Source of the DNA: Melitaea cinxia
Taxonomy: Eukaryota; Arthropoda; Insecta; Lepidoptera; Nymphalidae
Length of the DNA: 64,000 nt
Direction: 5' to 3'
Assembly: GCF_905220565.1 (NCBI RefSeq)
Contig: NC_059406.1
Coordinates: 4,536,001-4,600,000 of the forward strand
How positions within the stretch are numbered: position 1 is the first letter of the stretch; each line of letters opens with the position of its first letter. The notes beneath the pieces are model-generated. The model was not told where the DNA came from, did not search any database, and saw only the letters and a program-made list of their open reading frames with translations. This document shows, in pieces, positions 31,301 to 43,611 of the stretch. Position numbers and translations under genes: made by a program.

Positions 31301-34300
31301 CAACGTCTATAATTTCAAATGATGCTGGTAACTATACAAGCATAAAGAATTTAATATATTCGTCTACAACAGATTTAAGTTGTACAGATACTTCAAGCTT
31401 GCAACAAAATATTTTGTAAGTAATATAAAATATAAAAATAATGCATCTTTATAAGTGAGGTACATATGTACATATGTTATAATAACATTAGGTTTAATTT
31501 ATTTTAGGCTGGAAGATATAACTGAAGGCACTAATATGTATAATCAATATCAAACAACAACAACAAACCTAGAAATCGTTGTTCCTCGCAATACTCCCAT
31601 ACATAAAGATAGTAGCAAAAATGAAGAGAACAAAAAGGTAACTGCGTCTGTTGAATGCAGAAAAAATATTGACAAAATTTACGATTTGATGAACAAAATT
31701 ACCGTATCTCCAATAACACACGATAATAAAAAAGTATATGAAATTGTTAATATAAATAATAGTATGGAAAAAACCCGGATTAGATTAAATGATGAAAATA
31801 ATAGTCTTCGACCAAGCGATAGTGATACTAGTGTTAAACTTCAAATAACATCTTCAAATCTCAGTAGTTTTGGTACAGAGAAAGGAAGTCGTGCAGCTAA
31901 AGAACCAAGAAAACCCATGAGTAAGAAAACTGAAATTTCTACTGCTGTTATTCCTAAAGTGGTTATAAACTCAAAATATGAAACTGAAATAAAAGATAAA
32001 ACTAAGAAAGAAAATAAGAAGGCTGAATTTAAAGTGGCTGACAATCCTTTAAAAGCTATATCTCAATTACTCCACGAATTCGACAATGTTCAGAAAACAA
32101 GATATATGAGTGTAAAAGACAAGAAGTTACTAAAAAAACCCGAAAATATAAGTGTAGGTTATAATAGCTCGAGACAGTTAGCAAATAAAACTGCTTCGCA
32201 TGGAGCAAAACATTCAAAACTCAATGAAAAAGCGAATACACGTTATTTAAAGCCACTGAGTCCTACAAAAATGGTAACATTTTCTCAACAATCCCCAAAA
32301 GAAGTCAAACCTGTACACAAGAAGAAACTAGCTGATATTATTGATGAGGTTAAAGAGTTGAAAGGAGAAGCCGTACGTGGACCTTCAAAACGATCATCAA
32401 GGATAGATAACTTAGCACAGCCAAAGAAGTCATATATCCAAACACATCATGAAGATTTCCCGAATAGGCATAGCAAAAACATAACACCTAGAATGCAAAA
32501 ATTTGTACCAATACAAGAAAAAAGTACACGAATAAATTATAAAAATAGGCAGAGGGAAGGTATGGAGACGTCATCAAATGTAGCAAAACAATCGTGTATA
32601 GTCGGATCATCTTTAGGTGTGTAAAGGTGAATTTTATTTAAATTTCATCAAAATAATGTAAGTTTTGTTGAGTTTCACTTTACCATAACATTATTTTAGA
32701 AAAAACTGTGAAAACTAAACGGTCAGCCAATAGTAGTCCAGTGGGAAAAGACAAGCTAGTGCCTGCTAACAAATCGCCGAAAAACATGGACAATGAAACG
32801 AATGCATTGTAAGAAAATGTGATCATTAATTTATCTACTTAATTTTACCTTTATTGTGAATAGAAGCCGCAATTTTAAAAACTAATAGGTAATGACATGT
32901 AACTATAATCTGTTTACATATTTTAGAAAGAAAAAAATGGTGGTTGTTGAAAATTACCTAAAAAGTCATTTTGGTGAAATATCAGCAACATGCCAAGTAG
33001 GCGAAAAAAAACAAAATATATCACGTGTTCCGTTGATTCCTACTGATATTGATATCGGTGAGTTACTTTAATTTAGCTGTATTTCAAAATATGTTACACT
33101 TTTGTGTTGTTAAATTTCTTAAAAAATACAACTGAACTGTTATTTAACCGACTTCCAAAAAAGTAAGTTCTCAATTTGATTGTATTTTTTATGTAGGTTA
33201 CCTCAGAAATTTTGACTAGGTGGACCGATTTCCATAATCTTTTTAAATCGAAAGATGGTGCGTGTTATGTAGTCCCATTTAAATTAAATCGAGACCTATA
33301 TAATGCATATTTACTTGACAATTTTTTCGTGTACTAACGTTGTATTACTCGTCCGATGTAGTTGATGATGATTAAATTGATATAGTCTATTATTACTTTT
33401 GTTTTTTATTCATTTATAATAACTATTTTAGATAACAAATTGTTACATTTTTTTTTAGCATCAATGACTTCATCTCCTCTAGCAGAAGAATCTACAACAC
33501 TAGGAAATAAATTGCATAATATGATCAATTCTAAGATAAATACAAATACTCTAGCTCTATCTGCTTCTACCGAAAACAATAGTCTTAAAATTAAAATAGA
33601 GAGTGACGACGGGGTGGAGTCAGTTGAGCTTTCAATGAAATCAGACATAACATCTTCTATTTCTGATCATCCTGTTGATTTATTTGAAGATAAAAATATA
33701 ATTACAGCTGTAGCGTGTATTTCTAATGAGAATAATAAAAACAAATTAGAAAAAGAACATAATGCAAATATGTTAAGACACGAAGTACAAGAGTTAGAAC
33801 CTTGTAATGAAGTAGAGAAATTGGAAAATGCTCTATATCGCCAGCTATCGAAAGGCGTTTTTCAAAAGCGATTAAGAATGAAAAATTTAACTTTAACACC
33901 TAAACAATCTTTGGGGCATATGTTAGTTTTAGAGTGTAATGACGCTAAGTCATTAATTGTGAAGTCAACATTGTCGCAAAATTTAGACGTCTCCATGACA
34001 GATAAAATTTCCAAGATAAATATACTACCTTTTAAATTACCTTTGCAAATAGCAACGGTTGGTTATGTTTTACCGACGTATCAGGCATTGAATAATAACA
34101 ATAACAACAAACATATTTTTGATGATAAAAATATTGACAACAATTTTCATTCAATCACTAATAATAATAATAAATGCGTCGATAAAACTGTCCAATGTTG
34201 TAACGGACATAATGAAGGCCAAAGCTTAAAACAAAACATGGAAACGAAAGGTACTGACATGTTTACTATGAACACAGTATGTACAAAGGCATTGTCTGAA

Positions 34301-35302
34301 ATATCAAATTTAACTATTGATAATCAGCTAAGAACTTCCTCAAACGAGAAAATAATAGCTGATGCACAGTTGCATAATGACGTTTATAAATCTCAAAACG
34401 AAATAACAATCAAATCTGAAAATCAAGTAATGAAAAGCTCTGAGAATATTAGTAATTCCACATCATTAGACATTCTAGTGGGACTTTTGAATGAAATCGA
34501 GAGGATTACAACTTGTCAGTCAGATTTAATCCCATCTTCAAATGAAGCAGAAAACATTTCGGAAAGCAATGAGTTTAAAGTTTTTCTAAACAATGCAACT
34601 GCACCAGACAGTTCTGCTAGTCACAGTGTAAAATGCTCTATGTCAATTTCTTCTCTTGACAGTAAACAAAAGCATCCCAGTATTTTTTCGGTGCATTTAC
34701 AATCCAATACTGAGAATCATATAAATAATTTTAAATCAATTAAAGACTATAAAATAATCGAAAACATGACGTATGTCAAACGGTTGCTTAGTGATAAAGA
34801 AATAAATGTTCACATTTCACCAAATGAGTATGTGAACAGATGTACAGATGTTCCATCTCTATTGTTTCCTATTACAGTTAACCGCAGTACCAACGTCGTA
34901 AAATCTGTAATTGCTCTTGTTAACAAAAAATCCAGTGATCCATGTTCTAATTGTGTTAATGTGCTGTATTCAAACGCTACATTTAACGAAGTCAATCTTT
35001 TATCAAACATAAATAATCAAATATCGTTCGCTTCTTTGAAACCAGATGATAAAAAAATACAAAAAAGTGTAACGAAAAGAAACGTAATACAAAGCGTTAA
35101 GATAACAACTGGTGAAAAAATGAAACCTATACGTAATACTGGACCAAAAAAAAATATACTAAATATGAATAATTTTAATACTCTTCAAGAATTTGATTCA
35201 TTATTAAAAATGAAAAGAGACATATTAGTGACTGTATATTCTATTCTTGTATTTACTGTATTTGCGGCCCTAACTATGCCTGAAATTATTTTTCCTGTGT
35301 GA
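28347..35302 (+). CDS. unrecognised 1747-residue protein with a C-terminal membrane segment (7 exons)
   Basis: I do not recognise this protein. Exons are 28347-28491, 28796-29797, 30512-31415, 31508-32616, 32700-32808, 32927-33057 and 33459-35302. All introns are GT-AG and phases agree over 5244 coding bases. The ATG at 28347 is the first after an in-frame TAG at 28251, but an upstream exon cannot be excluded. Residues 1-130 are acidic (GEEILDVDDSLGEY; DDQSDDSD). A very basic helical block lies near residues 500-520 (RKRKRLLEIREKREKKK). The middle is Lys/Ser-rich and probably disordered; residues from about 1134 on are Asn/Ser-rich. Residues about 1722-1739 (ILVTVYSILVFTVFAAL) form the only membrane segment, leaving a short tail ending IIFPV, so it may be tail-anchored with a large cytosolic part. 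AATAAA follows at 35344. Confidence 0.75.
28537..28737. mobile_element. small MITE with perfect 24-bp inverted ends and telomere-like interior
   Basis: 28537-28560 and 28714-28737 are exact reverse complements (24 of 24). The interior holds two and a half tandem copies of a unit of about 70 bp containing TAACCCTAACCTATC. It has no ORF and lies in intron 1 of the 1747-residue gene. Confidence 0.8.
33145..33375 (-). repeat. AACCGACTTC-type repeat in intron 6 of the 1747-residue gene
   Basis: It starts AACCGACTTCCAAAAAAG and contains the complement of the family blocks (TGGACCGATTTCC, TTTAAATCGAAAGATGG, CCCATTTAAATTAAATC). It is the reverse orientation of the 52984 copy. Confidence 0.6.
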
Positions 35303-35343
35303 GCGTAAAACTAATTTATACCAACTTTTGTTTTATGTTTTGA

Positions 35344-35349
35344 AATAAA
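35344..35349 (+). terminator. candidate polyadenylation signal of the 1747-residue gene
   Basis: AATAAA lies 42 bp after the stop codon, a normal distance. Confidence 0.55.
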
Positions 35350-35449
35350 ATACAAGTAAATTTACTTTTGATGTATTTTTTTTCTTATTATTTTTAATTC
35401 ACCACATATCGACCAAAAATCTAAATGTATAACTGTAATAAAAAGAGTC

Positions 35450-35665
35450 TTACATAGTTTCTGAACTTACCTTTGTGAATAACCTGGAAAATCCTGGAAT
35501 TAGACGTGAACAATTAACTTTGTTTTTTTAAATTAATTATCTTGGAAAACGTCTTTTACATAGTTTCTGATTCTGAACTTACCTTTGTGTATAACCTGGA
35601 AAATACTGGAATTAGACGTGAACAATTAACTCTATTTTTATTAATTAATTATCTTGGAAAACAAA
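35450..35665. repeat. tandem duplication of about 105 bp
   Basis: Two adjacent copies share ACATAGTTTCTGA, TAACCTGGAAAAT, GGAATTAGACGTGAACAATT and TTATCTTGGAAAAC with few differences. No coding sense is seen. Confidence 0.7.
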
Positions 35666-36404
35666 GTCTAATTAAAACAGCCATCCGGTTTCTCGTACGC
35701 CAATGATACAATCGTCGTCTTTACTGTGAGCACATGATCACATATCTGTTTAGTTAAAGTCTTATTATCAAAGTTAAAAGTTCTGAAACAAATGATATAA
35801 ACGTTAGTATTTGCAGTAACAATCCGCATGATAGCACCTTTACTCTAAAGCATGTGGTACCTTAAGGAATGACCATTTGTCAAAATGTATGTTTTGCTAC
35901 GAAAACTTTACTCTTTGGAGGGAAAACATGGATTCCTTAGTTATTCTTAATTAGTAGTAGTTGCAGCCTAGAGGGATTTACTCATTCTGCACCCATATTT
36001 TATTTATTGACGCTCTTACCTACTGAGTCGGTAAGTACTTTCTCATATCATGAATTGATCCTTCTACTGGACAATTTTAATATTAAAATGCTAGATTTCG
36101 ACAATAAAAACGTTTTAAAATGTGTCAATTTTCAGAATGAATTTAATTGAAACAAGTTGTTTCCGAGCCGACTCTTTACTGGCTCCTTTAGCCACGCAAT
36201 GGTAAATGTTAAGTTTCACATTTAAAAAAATACCACCTAAACTTATACGCTATAGACCTATAAAAAATATTGTGCTTGAAGATTTTAATATGGACCTTTA
36301 TGCCACTGATTGGCAGTCAGTTACTGAATTATCCTCTATAGACTTGGCAGTTGACAAGTTCAATATGCTTCTGATATCTCTCTTTGACAAACATGCCCCT
36401 GTAA

Positions 36405-36590
36405 TCGCTTCAGCCTGTAATATCCCACTACTGGGCATATGCCTCTTTCTCCATGTAGGAGAAGGATCAGAGCTTAATCCACCACGCTACCGGGTTGGCG
36501 GATATATTCCCTACTATGAGTAACGATCGCTATCAGATGGACATGATAACAACCGGGACCAACGGCTTAACGTGCTCTCCGAGGCACAGT
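36405..36590 (-). repeat. 5'-truncated SINE inserted in the LINE
   Basis: On the minus strand this is the body and 3' end of the 4457/22288 SINE family, without the tRNA-like head. The LINE coding pattern HAPV...KTIRIR resumes across it with GTAA on both sides. Confidence 0.7.
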
Positions 36591-36804
36591 AAAAACTATC
36601 AGAATCCGGGAAAATCAATTGTTGCCTTCGTTAACTCCTATCTGTATATGAATGATAGAACTGCGTAACAAAGTTTTTGGAACGTATAGAGAATCTAAAT
36701 TAGAAGCTCATAGACGATACTACAAAGACCTTAAAATACTTGTTAAAACTAGTATATTCAATGAGAAAAGGGCACACTTTAATGAATATAAATTTTACTA
36801 TAAA

Positions 36805-37235
36805 AAAACGGCCATGTGCGTGTCGGACTCGCGCACCGAGGGTTCCGTACAAACAAAAATATTAAAAATATTTTTATTATATGATGTTCTTAAAAAATTT
36901 TTTTTCTTTATCCGTGCTATAAGATGTTGCTTCATACCAAATTTCAAGATTCTGAGTTCACGGAAAGTAGCCTGTAGGTTTTGATTACCATACGAGTGTC
37001 GAAAATTTTCATCATAAACGGCTGTATCTTTTGATTGCGTTTGCTTAGAAGGTTGATTTTTTCACAGCTCTAGGGGAGAGTGGATTTGAGTATTTAATAC
37101 AACACAAGACAAGTGCAACAGTACAAGTATTTGATAACAAAATGATCCTATAAGAATTCCGTTTTTTCCTTTTAAGGTACGAAACCCAAAAAATAGTAAA
37201 CCGTTTTGGCAAAATATTAAAAAGAAGATATTACA
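36805..37235 (+). repeat. dispersed repeat starting ACGGCCATGTGCGTGTCGG
   Basis: A sequence with GTCGGACTCGCGCACCGAGG and GGTTCCGTAC near its start resembles a repeat that I recall as common in Lepidoptera. It splits the LINE at 36180-38165. The right end is approximate. Confidence 0.45.
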
Positions 37236-38818
37236 GATGAAATAAAAAGAAGATAATAATGGATCACATTTCGAAGAATCTATCCTTCGAAATGTGATTC
37301 TTTCAAGACAGTTTTAGTGATCCTCATATTATCAATAATAATTTTTTAAATATTCCTTACAGTAAAATTTGTCTACTTTATCATTTTTTAGGACTCACAA
37401 TTTTAATAACAACTCTATTTTTGAATTATCTACCGTGAGTGATAATAGCATTGCCGCCTACATTACGTCGTTAACATCAAACGCCACTGGTAGTGACGGC
37501 ATTATCCAAGACATGATTCTGCTTACTCTTCCTTGCACTCTGAATATAAATAGCCCATCTTGTAAGCAAATCTATGACGGATGGTGTTCTTCCTCTCTGC
37601 TGGAAATTAGCACTAGTTAATCCACTGCCTAAAGTTGACCGTCCAACAAATTTAAATGAGCTTAGAGTACTACTTTGCCATATTTTTTAAAATTATTAGA
37701 ACTGTCTGTGTATAGTCAGTTAATGAAATATTTCGAAGAGAACAAGATGGTACCGGAATTACAGTCTTGTTTCCGAAGGGGTCGAGGCACGGTAACTGCA
37801 TTGTTGGATGCTATTGATAAAATTTCAGCAGAAAGGATCTTAGGCAATGGTAGTATTTTATCTTTATTAGATTTCTCGCGGGCTTTTGAATGCCTTGACA
37901 TTCAACTACTGTTAGCGAAACTGAATTACAGCAGGCTAAATGATCAAGCTTTGTCTTAGTTTGATAATTATCTTTCCCACAGACAGCAAATAGTTAGGCT
38001 AACATTAGATAGTGGCAATACCCTATTATCTGACCCTTTACCAGTCCCTCGCCGTGTTCCTCAGGGTTTAATATTAGGTCCTCTTTTATTTATAATTTAG
38101 ATTTAACTTACGAAATTAAGCATTGTAAATTTCATTGTTATGCAGATGACGTGCAATCTTAAAATTCTTACATCAAAGTTCAGCTTTTTTAAGTTCGTTG
38201 GCCTTTGTTCGTTGAAATCTATCTGTTTTCTGATGGTGTGAAAAATATATACATTATAATGGTAAATTTTCTCCGAAAATACAAAGAAATAACAGGTAGT
38301 AAGGTCCGGACCCTGCTAGCCCCTTCCTCACTTCTTTATGAATCTTTGCTAATGATTGGCTAAAATTTTCCGCAGGTCACTCAGGTATATAAGTTATATA
38401 TATAAGTGTATGGAACAGTCTATGTATGAGTGAGAGACGACATGTGAGGGAAGGTTACGAGGGAAACCAAACCCAATGAAAGTCGATCTAACACTAAATT
38501 TATTCAGATTATTTTGAGTATATATAGGCAGAAGTACAGACGTCATTTGACGTCAATCGTAGCAAACAAATATCAATTTCATTAGAAATCTGCATAAGAA
38601 AAATAACAATTTCGTAATAAATCAGCTAAATTATTTTTCATCATTCATCATCATTCATCTACGTATATAATTTAAAAATCATTCTACAACTTTTTCAAAA
38701 TATTGTAGATCTATATTATTATAAATTACTTACTTACTTATTAAATATTATTTTCATTTTAATTTAAATTATAATTAATGAAGCTCCACAGCAACGCATG
38801 GCTAGATCAGCTAGTATA

Positions 38819-39022
38819 TCTTATATATAAAATTCTCGTATCACAATGTTAGTTAACATACTCCTCCGAAACGACTGGAACGATTTTTATGAAATTTTGT
38901 GTGCATATCGGATAGGTCTGAGAATCGACCAACATCTATTTTTCATAACCTTAACCTGTGGGGGGGGGGTTAAAGAGGGTTAATAACATATATGGCAAAA
39001 CAACGTTTGCGGGGTCAGCTAG
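38819..39022 (+). mobile_element. Helitron-like non-autonomous element
   Basis: It starts with TC (TCTTATATATAAAATTCTCG) and ends in GGGGTCAGCTAG followed by T, matching the TC...CTRR-T layout of Helitrons. The copy at 59295-59611 shares both ends and the middle block GGTCTGAGAATCG. It is directly preceded by another AGCTAGTA end, so an older relative may lie to its left. Confidence 0.6.
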
Positions 39023-39099
39023 TATATATTATTTATACTTATGACTTAATTTAATTAATTTACTCTTTATTTTACACATAAAAAGAAGTTTACAATTTA

Positions 39100-40745
39100 A
39101 AAAACGATTCACAAAAAGAAATGTACAACAGGCGGTCTTATCGCTAAACAGCGATTTCTTCCAGACAACCAGCTTGGAGGAGATAAGATGTACAGAATTA
39201 AAATGAAAGAAAACAGGAAAAAAACCAAATATACATACAAACATTCATACATACATACACATATTAAAAACATATTAACTATACAAAAAATTACTGAACG
39301 TATTACATAATAATATGTACATACACTACGCACATAAATACATATCAACATACACACATACATACATACATATACACATACATACATAATATTATAGATA
39401 ACTAAGTACTATTAAGCAACAGTCGTAGAACAAATAAGAATATATAAATACATACAAATATCAGTGACTAATGACGAACTGGACGACAGCAATTTCAAAG
39501 TCTTAAGTAGTGTTTCTTAACCATTCTTTTATAAGATTCCAGTGATGTTGAACGTCTAATGTGTAATGGAAAAGTATTCCATAACCGTGCAGCCTCAATG
39601 CTAAAAGACTTGCTGAAGGCAGTAGAGTGATTAAAGATTTTCAAAGTTAGATTTTTACTAGAACGAAGTGATCTATTGTGCGAGTCACAGAGAAATTCAA
39701 AGCGTTCTTTCAAATAAGATGGAAGGAAGGGATTAAATAATAAAGAATGTAGGAGAGATAGTACATGAGTATTCCTGCGCAAACGTATAGAAAGCCACTT
39801 GAGCTTCGCACGGAACTCAGAGACGCGGTCATACTTACGAAGACCAAATATGAACCAAATATAGAGGTTTTTGAGACGCTCAAGTTTATTTAGTTGATCC
39901 TCCCTTAAGTCTAGATAGCAAGTGTTAGCGTAATCAAGGATAGGATACAGAAGATATTGGGTAAGAGCAACTTTAGTAGGAGTAGGAAGAAAATTACGCA
40001 ACCTTTTTAATGAACCGACAGACGCAAGCATTTTTTCCAAGTTCACAAATCTGTGGATACCACGACATAAATTTGTCAAACATTATACCCAAGTTTTTTA
40101 CTTTTTCACTGAAAGGAATTACAACACCGGCAAAAGTTATTTGTGTCAAATTCGGCCAATCAATTCGTGAAATAAGGTGTTGGCTTCCGATAATTATAGT
40201 CTGCGATTTTGATGGGTTAACCCTGCAGACCAAACTCTTTGCTTCAGCTATTGATACGTTCTAGTTCCTGATTTAAAGCGTTAATCGTAATAGAGAAGAA
40301 GTCTGTTTAGCTTGTGTGTAATATCATCAGTCATTTCAACTAATACAGAAGTCGTACTGTGGCCTACGCAGAATCCTGATTGAAATGGGTTTAAAAGATT
40401 GTATCTACAGAGGAAAAGGTTAAATTGATTATAAGTAAGACGCTCGAGAACTTTAGAAAGGAACGGTAGGATAGAAACAGGGCGAAGATCGGAGAAAGAG
40501 GTAGAATTGGGTTTTTTAGGCCAAGGGATGATTATTTCTTTCCAATAAAATGGAAATGTACCGCTACTAATAGAAAAATTGAAAATATTTGTTATTATAG
40601 GAACTAAATAATCTATAATAGGAATTACCATTTGACGACTAATGCAATCAGAACCAACACTGTTAGATGATACCGCTAAAATATTCTTCTTAACATCACT
40701 ATTCGAGTTATTATCTAAGCAGTAAATAGAAGGTGGGGGTAAGGG
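39100..40745 (-). mobile_element. CR1/Jockey-superfamily LINE fragment with the RT palm deleted
   Basis: On the minus strand, RT N-terminal motifs (NSVGSDCISRQMV, DLRPVSILPFLSKVLERL, NPFQSGFCVGHSTT; 40763-40310) pass directly into the thumb and C-terminal region (VNPSKSQTIIIGSQ; YPILDYANTCYLDLREDQL; 40233-39495). The catalytic block with VPQGS and Y/FADD is absent, so about 130-150 codons were lost. The 3' region carries the repeat also seen at 6765. Confidence 0.7.
39235..39385. repeat. CATA microsatellite
   Basis: An imperfect run of CATA/TACA units lies within the 3' region of the minus-strand LINE. Confidence 0.8.
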
Positions 40746-41546
40746 GAGAACGCTGAACAACATCTAAACCGACCCAACTGTCAACCGAACCTGCACGCGT
40801 CGGTGGTTTGTAAGAACAGCCGACGACGGTACACAATATCGTGGTGCCCCCTGCTAGAGAACTAACGAGGCTCTGGCGACCGAGCAATGGCGGTATAACC
40901 ATATACAGCCGATCGGAACTCCGCTCGGAAGAAGCTACAGCAGCCTGGGGGTTTTAAACGACCTCTAAAATGTCTGGTGCAGAAGGCAAGGGGAAACCAC
41001 TGCACTTTTCTCCCATGAAAGTCATCATGAACAGCAATAATAAGATATCGAAGTGCCCATGCGATTCGCTCAGTCGGCGCCATACTGTGTCCGGGACAGA
41101 TGGTGTGAAATCTGCTACCGGCCATGCGGACGTAGAAAACCAAGTGCCCCACGGAAATCTTGCTACTGGACTACATGGAATGTGCGCGGTCTCCTTCAAC
41201 CAGGGAAGCTCGAAATTCTGGAAGACGAACTATCCAGACACAATAGAAACATCTGTGGTATTAGTGAGACGCATTGGAAAGATAATGGTCACTTTCACAC
41301 GGGGACGAATGTCATATACTTTTCTAGAAATGCAGACAGTAGTAGAAATGGAGTTGCTTTTATTGTTCCAAAAAGTACCAGGGATTGTATGTTGGGGTGT
41401 GAACCTGTGAGCGATAGACTGATAAGTATCAAGCTAAAGGCTTCGCCATTAAACTTTAACATTATCCAGGTATATGCTCCGGCCAGCACCGCATGTAGTG
41501 AGGAAATTGAGTCTTTCTACTCAGACCTGGAGGCTGCCATCTCTAA

Positions 41547-41706
41547 GGTTCCACGGAGGGAGCTTCTTGTTATTATGGGAGACTTCAACTCCAAGACAGG
41601 TTTAGACTCTCACTTGTTAAGTCCTAGGTTCCACGGAGGGAGCTTCTTGTTATTATGGGAGACTTCAACTCCAAGATAGGTTTAGACTCTCACTTGTTAA
41701 GTCCTT
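41547..41706 (+). repeat. 80-bp tandem duplication in the RTE endonuclease
   Basis: 41547-41626 and 41627-41706 are near-identical (ACAGG against ATAGG). As 80 is not a multiple of three, the endonuclease frame is shifted. Confidence 0.92.
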
Positions 41707-43174
41707 GTGTTGGAAAGTATGGACTAGGGCAGCGCAACGAAGAAGGCGAACGACTAGTACAGTTTGCAGCCGATAACAGCTTGGTGATATCTAACAGTTT
41801 CTTTCAAAACCACCCCCGAAGACTGTACACTTGGACATTACCTGATGGCAACTATCGCAATCAGATCGATTATATTTTGGTTAGAGCACGGTGGAAAATA
41901 TCTATTAGGAACATTCACACACTACCAGGAGCCGATTGTGGATCCGATCATCAATTTTTGATGGCTAAAATTCAGCTTAAACTAAGAGCAGCCCGAAAAC
42001 TAGTTCAACATCGAAGGCTCGAAGTCAGAAATAAATCACTGTTTACAGCTGCACTGGAAAAAGAGTGGGATCAGTGGGTGTCTATGGATCATGATACCGA
42101 ATGTCCGGGCAAAATGTGGGATCGTGCAAACAGTTTAATTAGTTGCGCCGTCAAAAATACAACGCCACCTGCAGGTGCTTGCAGAGGGCAACACTGGATG
42201 AGCGACAATACTTTAGCGCTTGTAGAAGATAGACGACAGATGAAGGCAACGGGGACTGATGTGAGGACTTTGAATGAAAAGTCTGCAAACATAGAAGCTG
42301 CTTGCAGGCGATATCTAAACGCTCATCTTTAGAACATCTACAAAGAAATTGAAGCACACGCTAACAAGCACGAGTCAAGAGACCCCCACCGAAAAATTCG
42401 TGCACTCACACGGTTATTGTCATCCAAGACATGGGCTATCGAGAACTCTAAAGGTGAAACAGTGACAGAGCTATAAGAAATATCGGAAACCTGGAGGAAA
42501 TACTGTTAGTCGCTGTTTGAAGATCCGCAATCATAGTGTTTTGATTCAACAGAGCCATTGGATGAAAAAAAAGAGCCAAACATCTTAAAGGATGAAATAA
42601 GAGCGGCAATTAAACATCTGAAGAATGGAAAAGCCACGGGAAAGGATTGCATTTCCATAGAAACTATCAAAGCCTCGGAGGAGTATGATGTCCAGATCTT
42701 CCATTCACTGTGTAACAAGGTGCGGCAAACAGGTACATGGCCACAAAAATGGGCTCACAGTGTCTTCATGCCAATACACAAAAAAGGCTCTACAAAATTT
42801 TTGCAATAACTATCGCCTCATTGCACTCATACCGCATGCGAGCAAAATTCTCCTGCACATTATTAACGAGCGCCTCAAGTCCTACTTATCAAGAGAGATT
42901 GCACCTGAGCAAGCAGGCTTCGTCAAGGGCAAGGGTACCAGGGAGCAAATCATTTTTTCTGTTTCGTGGACTTTTCGAAGGCGTTTGACTCGGTCAAATG
43001 GCCTGTACTTTGGAGGACTCTAATGGACATGGGCACACCAAAACACCTTGTTCATTTGCTCCGGCGTTTATACGAGGGACAGACGATAAGCTTTTGGCTA
43101 ACTTTCATCCTAGTGCCGGCGTCAGGCAAGGGTACATTATTTTCCGATTCTCTTCAACATCTACACTGAAATGA

Positions 43175-43310
43175 TAATCAATCTGTAATACAGGTCTCCT
43201 AGTACAGTCGCCAGTCTCTCACACAGATTGTGTTTCGTTATGTTGAAATTTGTATTTTGTTTTGTGTGAGAGAAAATAAAATAAATATTTATTATTATTA
43301 TTATTATTAT
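43175..43310 (+). mobile_element. short LINE 3'-end insertion with ATT tail
   Basis: A 136-bp segment ending in AATAAATATTT and seven to eight ATT units interrupts the RTE element. AATGA lies on both sides (43170-43174 and 43311-43315). Confidence 0.65.
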
Positions 43311-43611
43311 AATGAGACGAATTCTTAAGAACTGGACAGATGTAGCAGCAATCGGAGGCTTGAAAATCTCCAACTTACGTTATGCGGATTATACCACCCT
43401 ATTTCGCGACTAGTATCTGCCACATGGAAGAACTTCTCCAAAGGATGAAATCCATAAGTCTAGAATTCAGCCTCAAGATCAACCACAGCAAGACTAAAGT
43501 CATGATTGTCGACCGCATTAACAACAACTCGCCAGAAGTGACACAAATAAAGAACTGTGAGGTGGTGCAATCATAAGATTGAGACATAAGTCTATTTAGG
43601 GGCGTTGATCT

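Larger units (their letters stand above)
36180..38165 (+). mobile_element. degraded CR1/Jockey-superfamily LINE with two nested insertions
   Basis: Decayed pieces of a non-LTR reverse transcriptase are readable in order: EDFNMDLYATDWQSV and FDKHAPV (36270-36403), MIELRNKVFGTYRESKLEAH (36652), SNATGSDGI (37470), YSQLMKYFEENKMVPELQS (37710), LLDFSRAFECLDI (37863) and VPQGLILGPLLF (38057). Stops and frameshifts are frequent. A SINE remnant (36405-36590) and another dispersed repeat (36805-37235) interrupt it. Confidence 0.7.
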
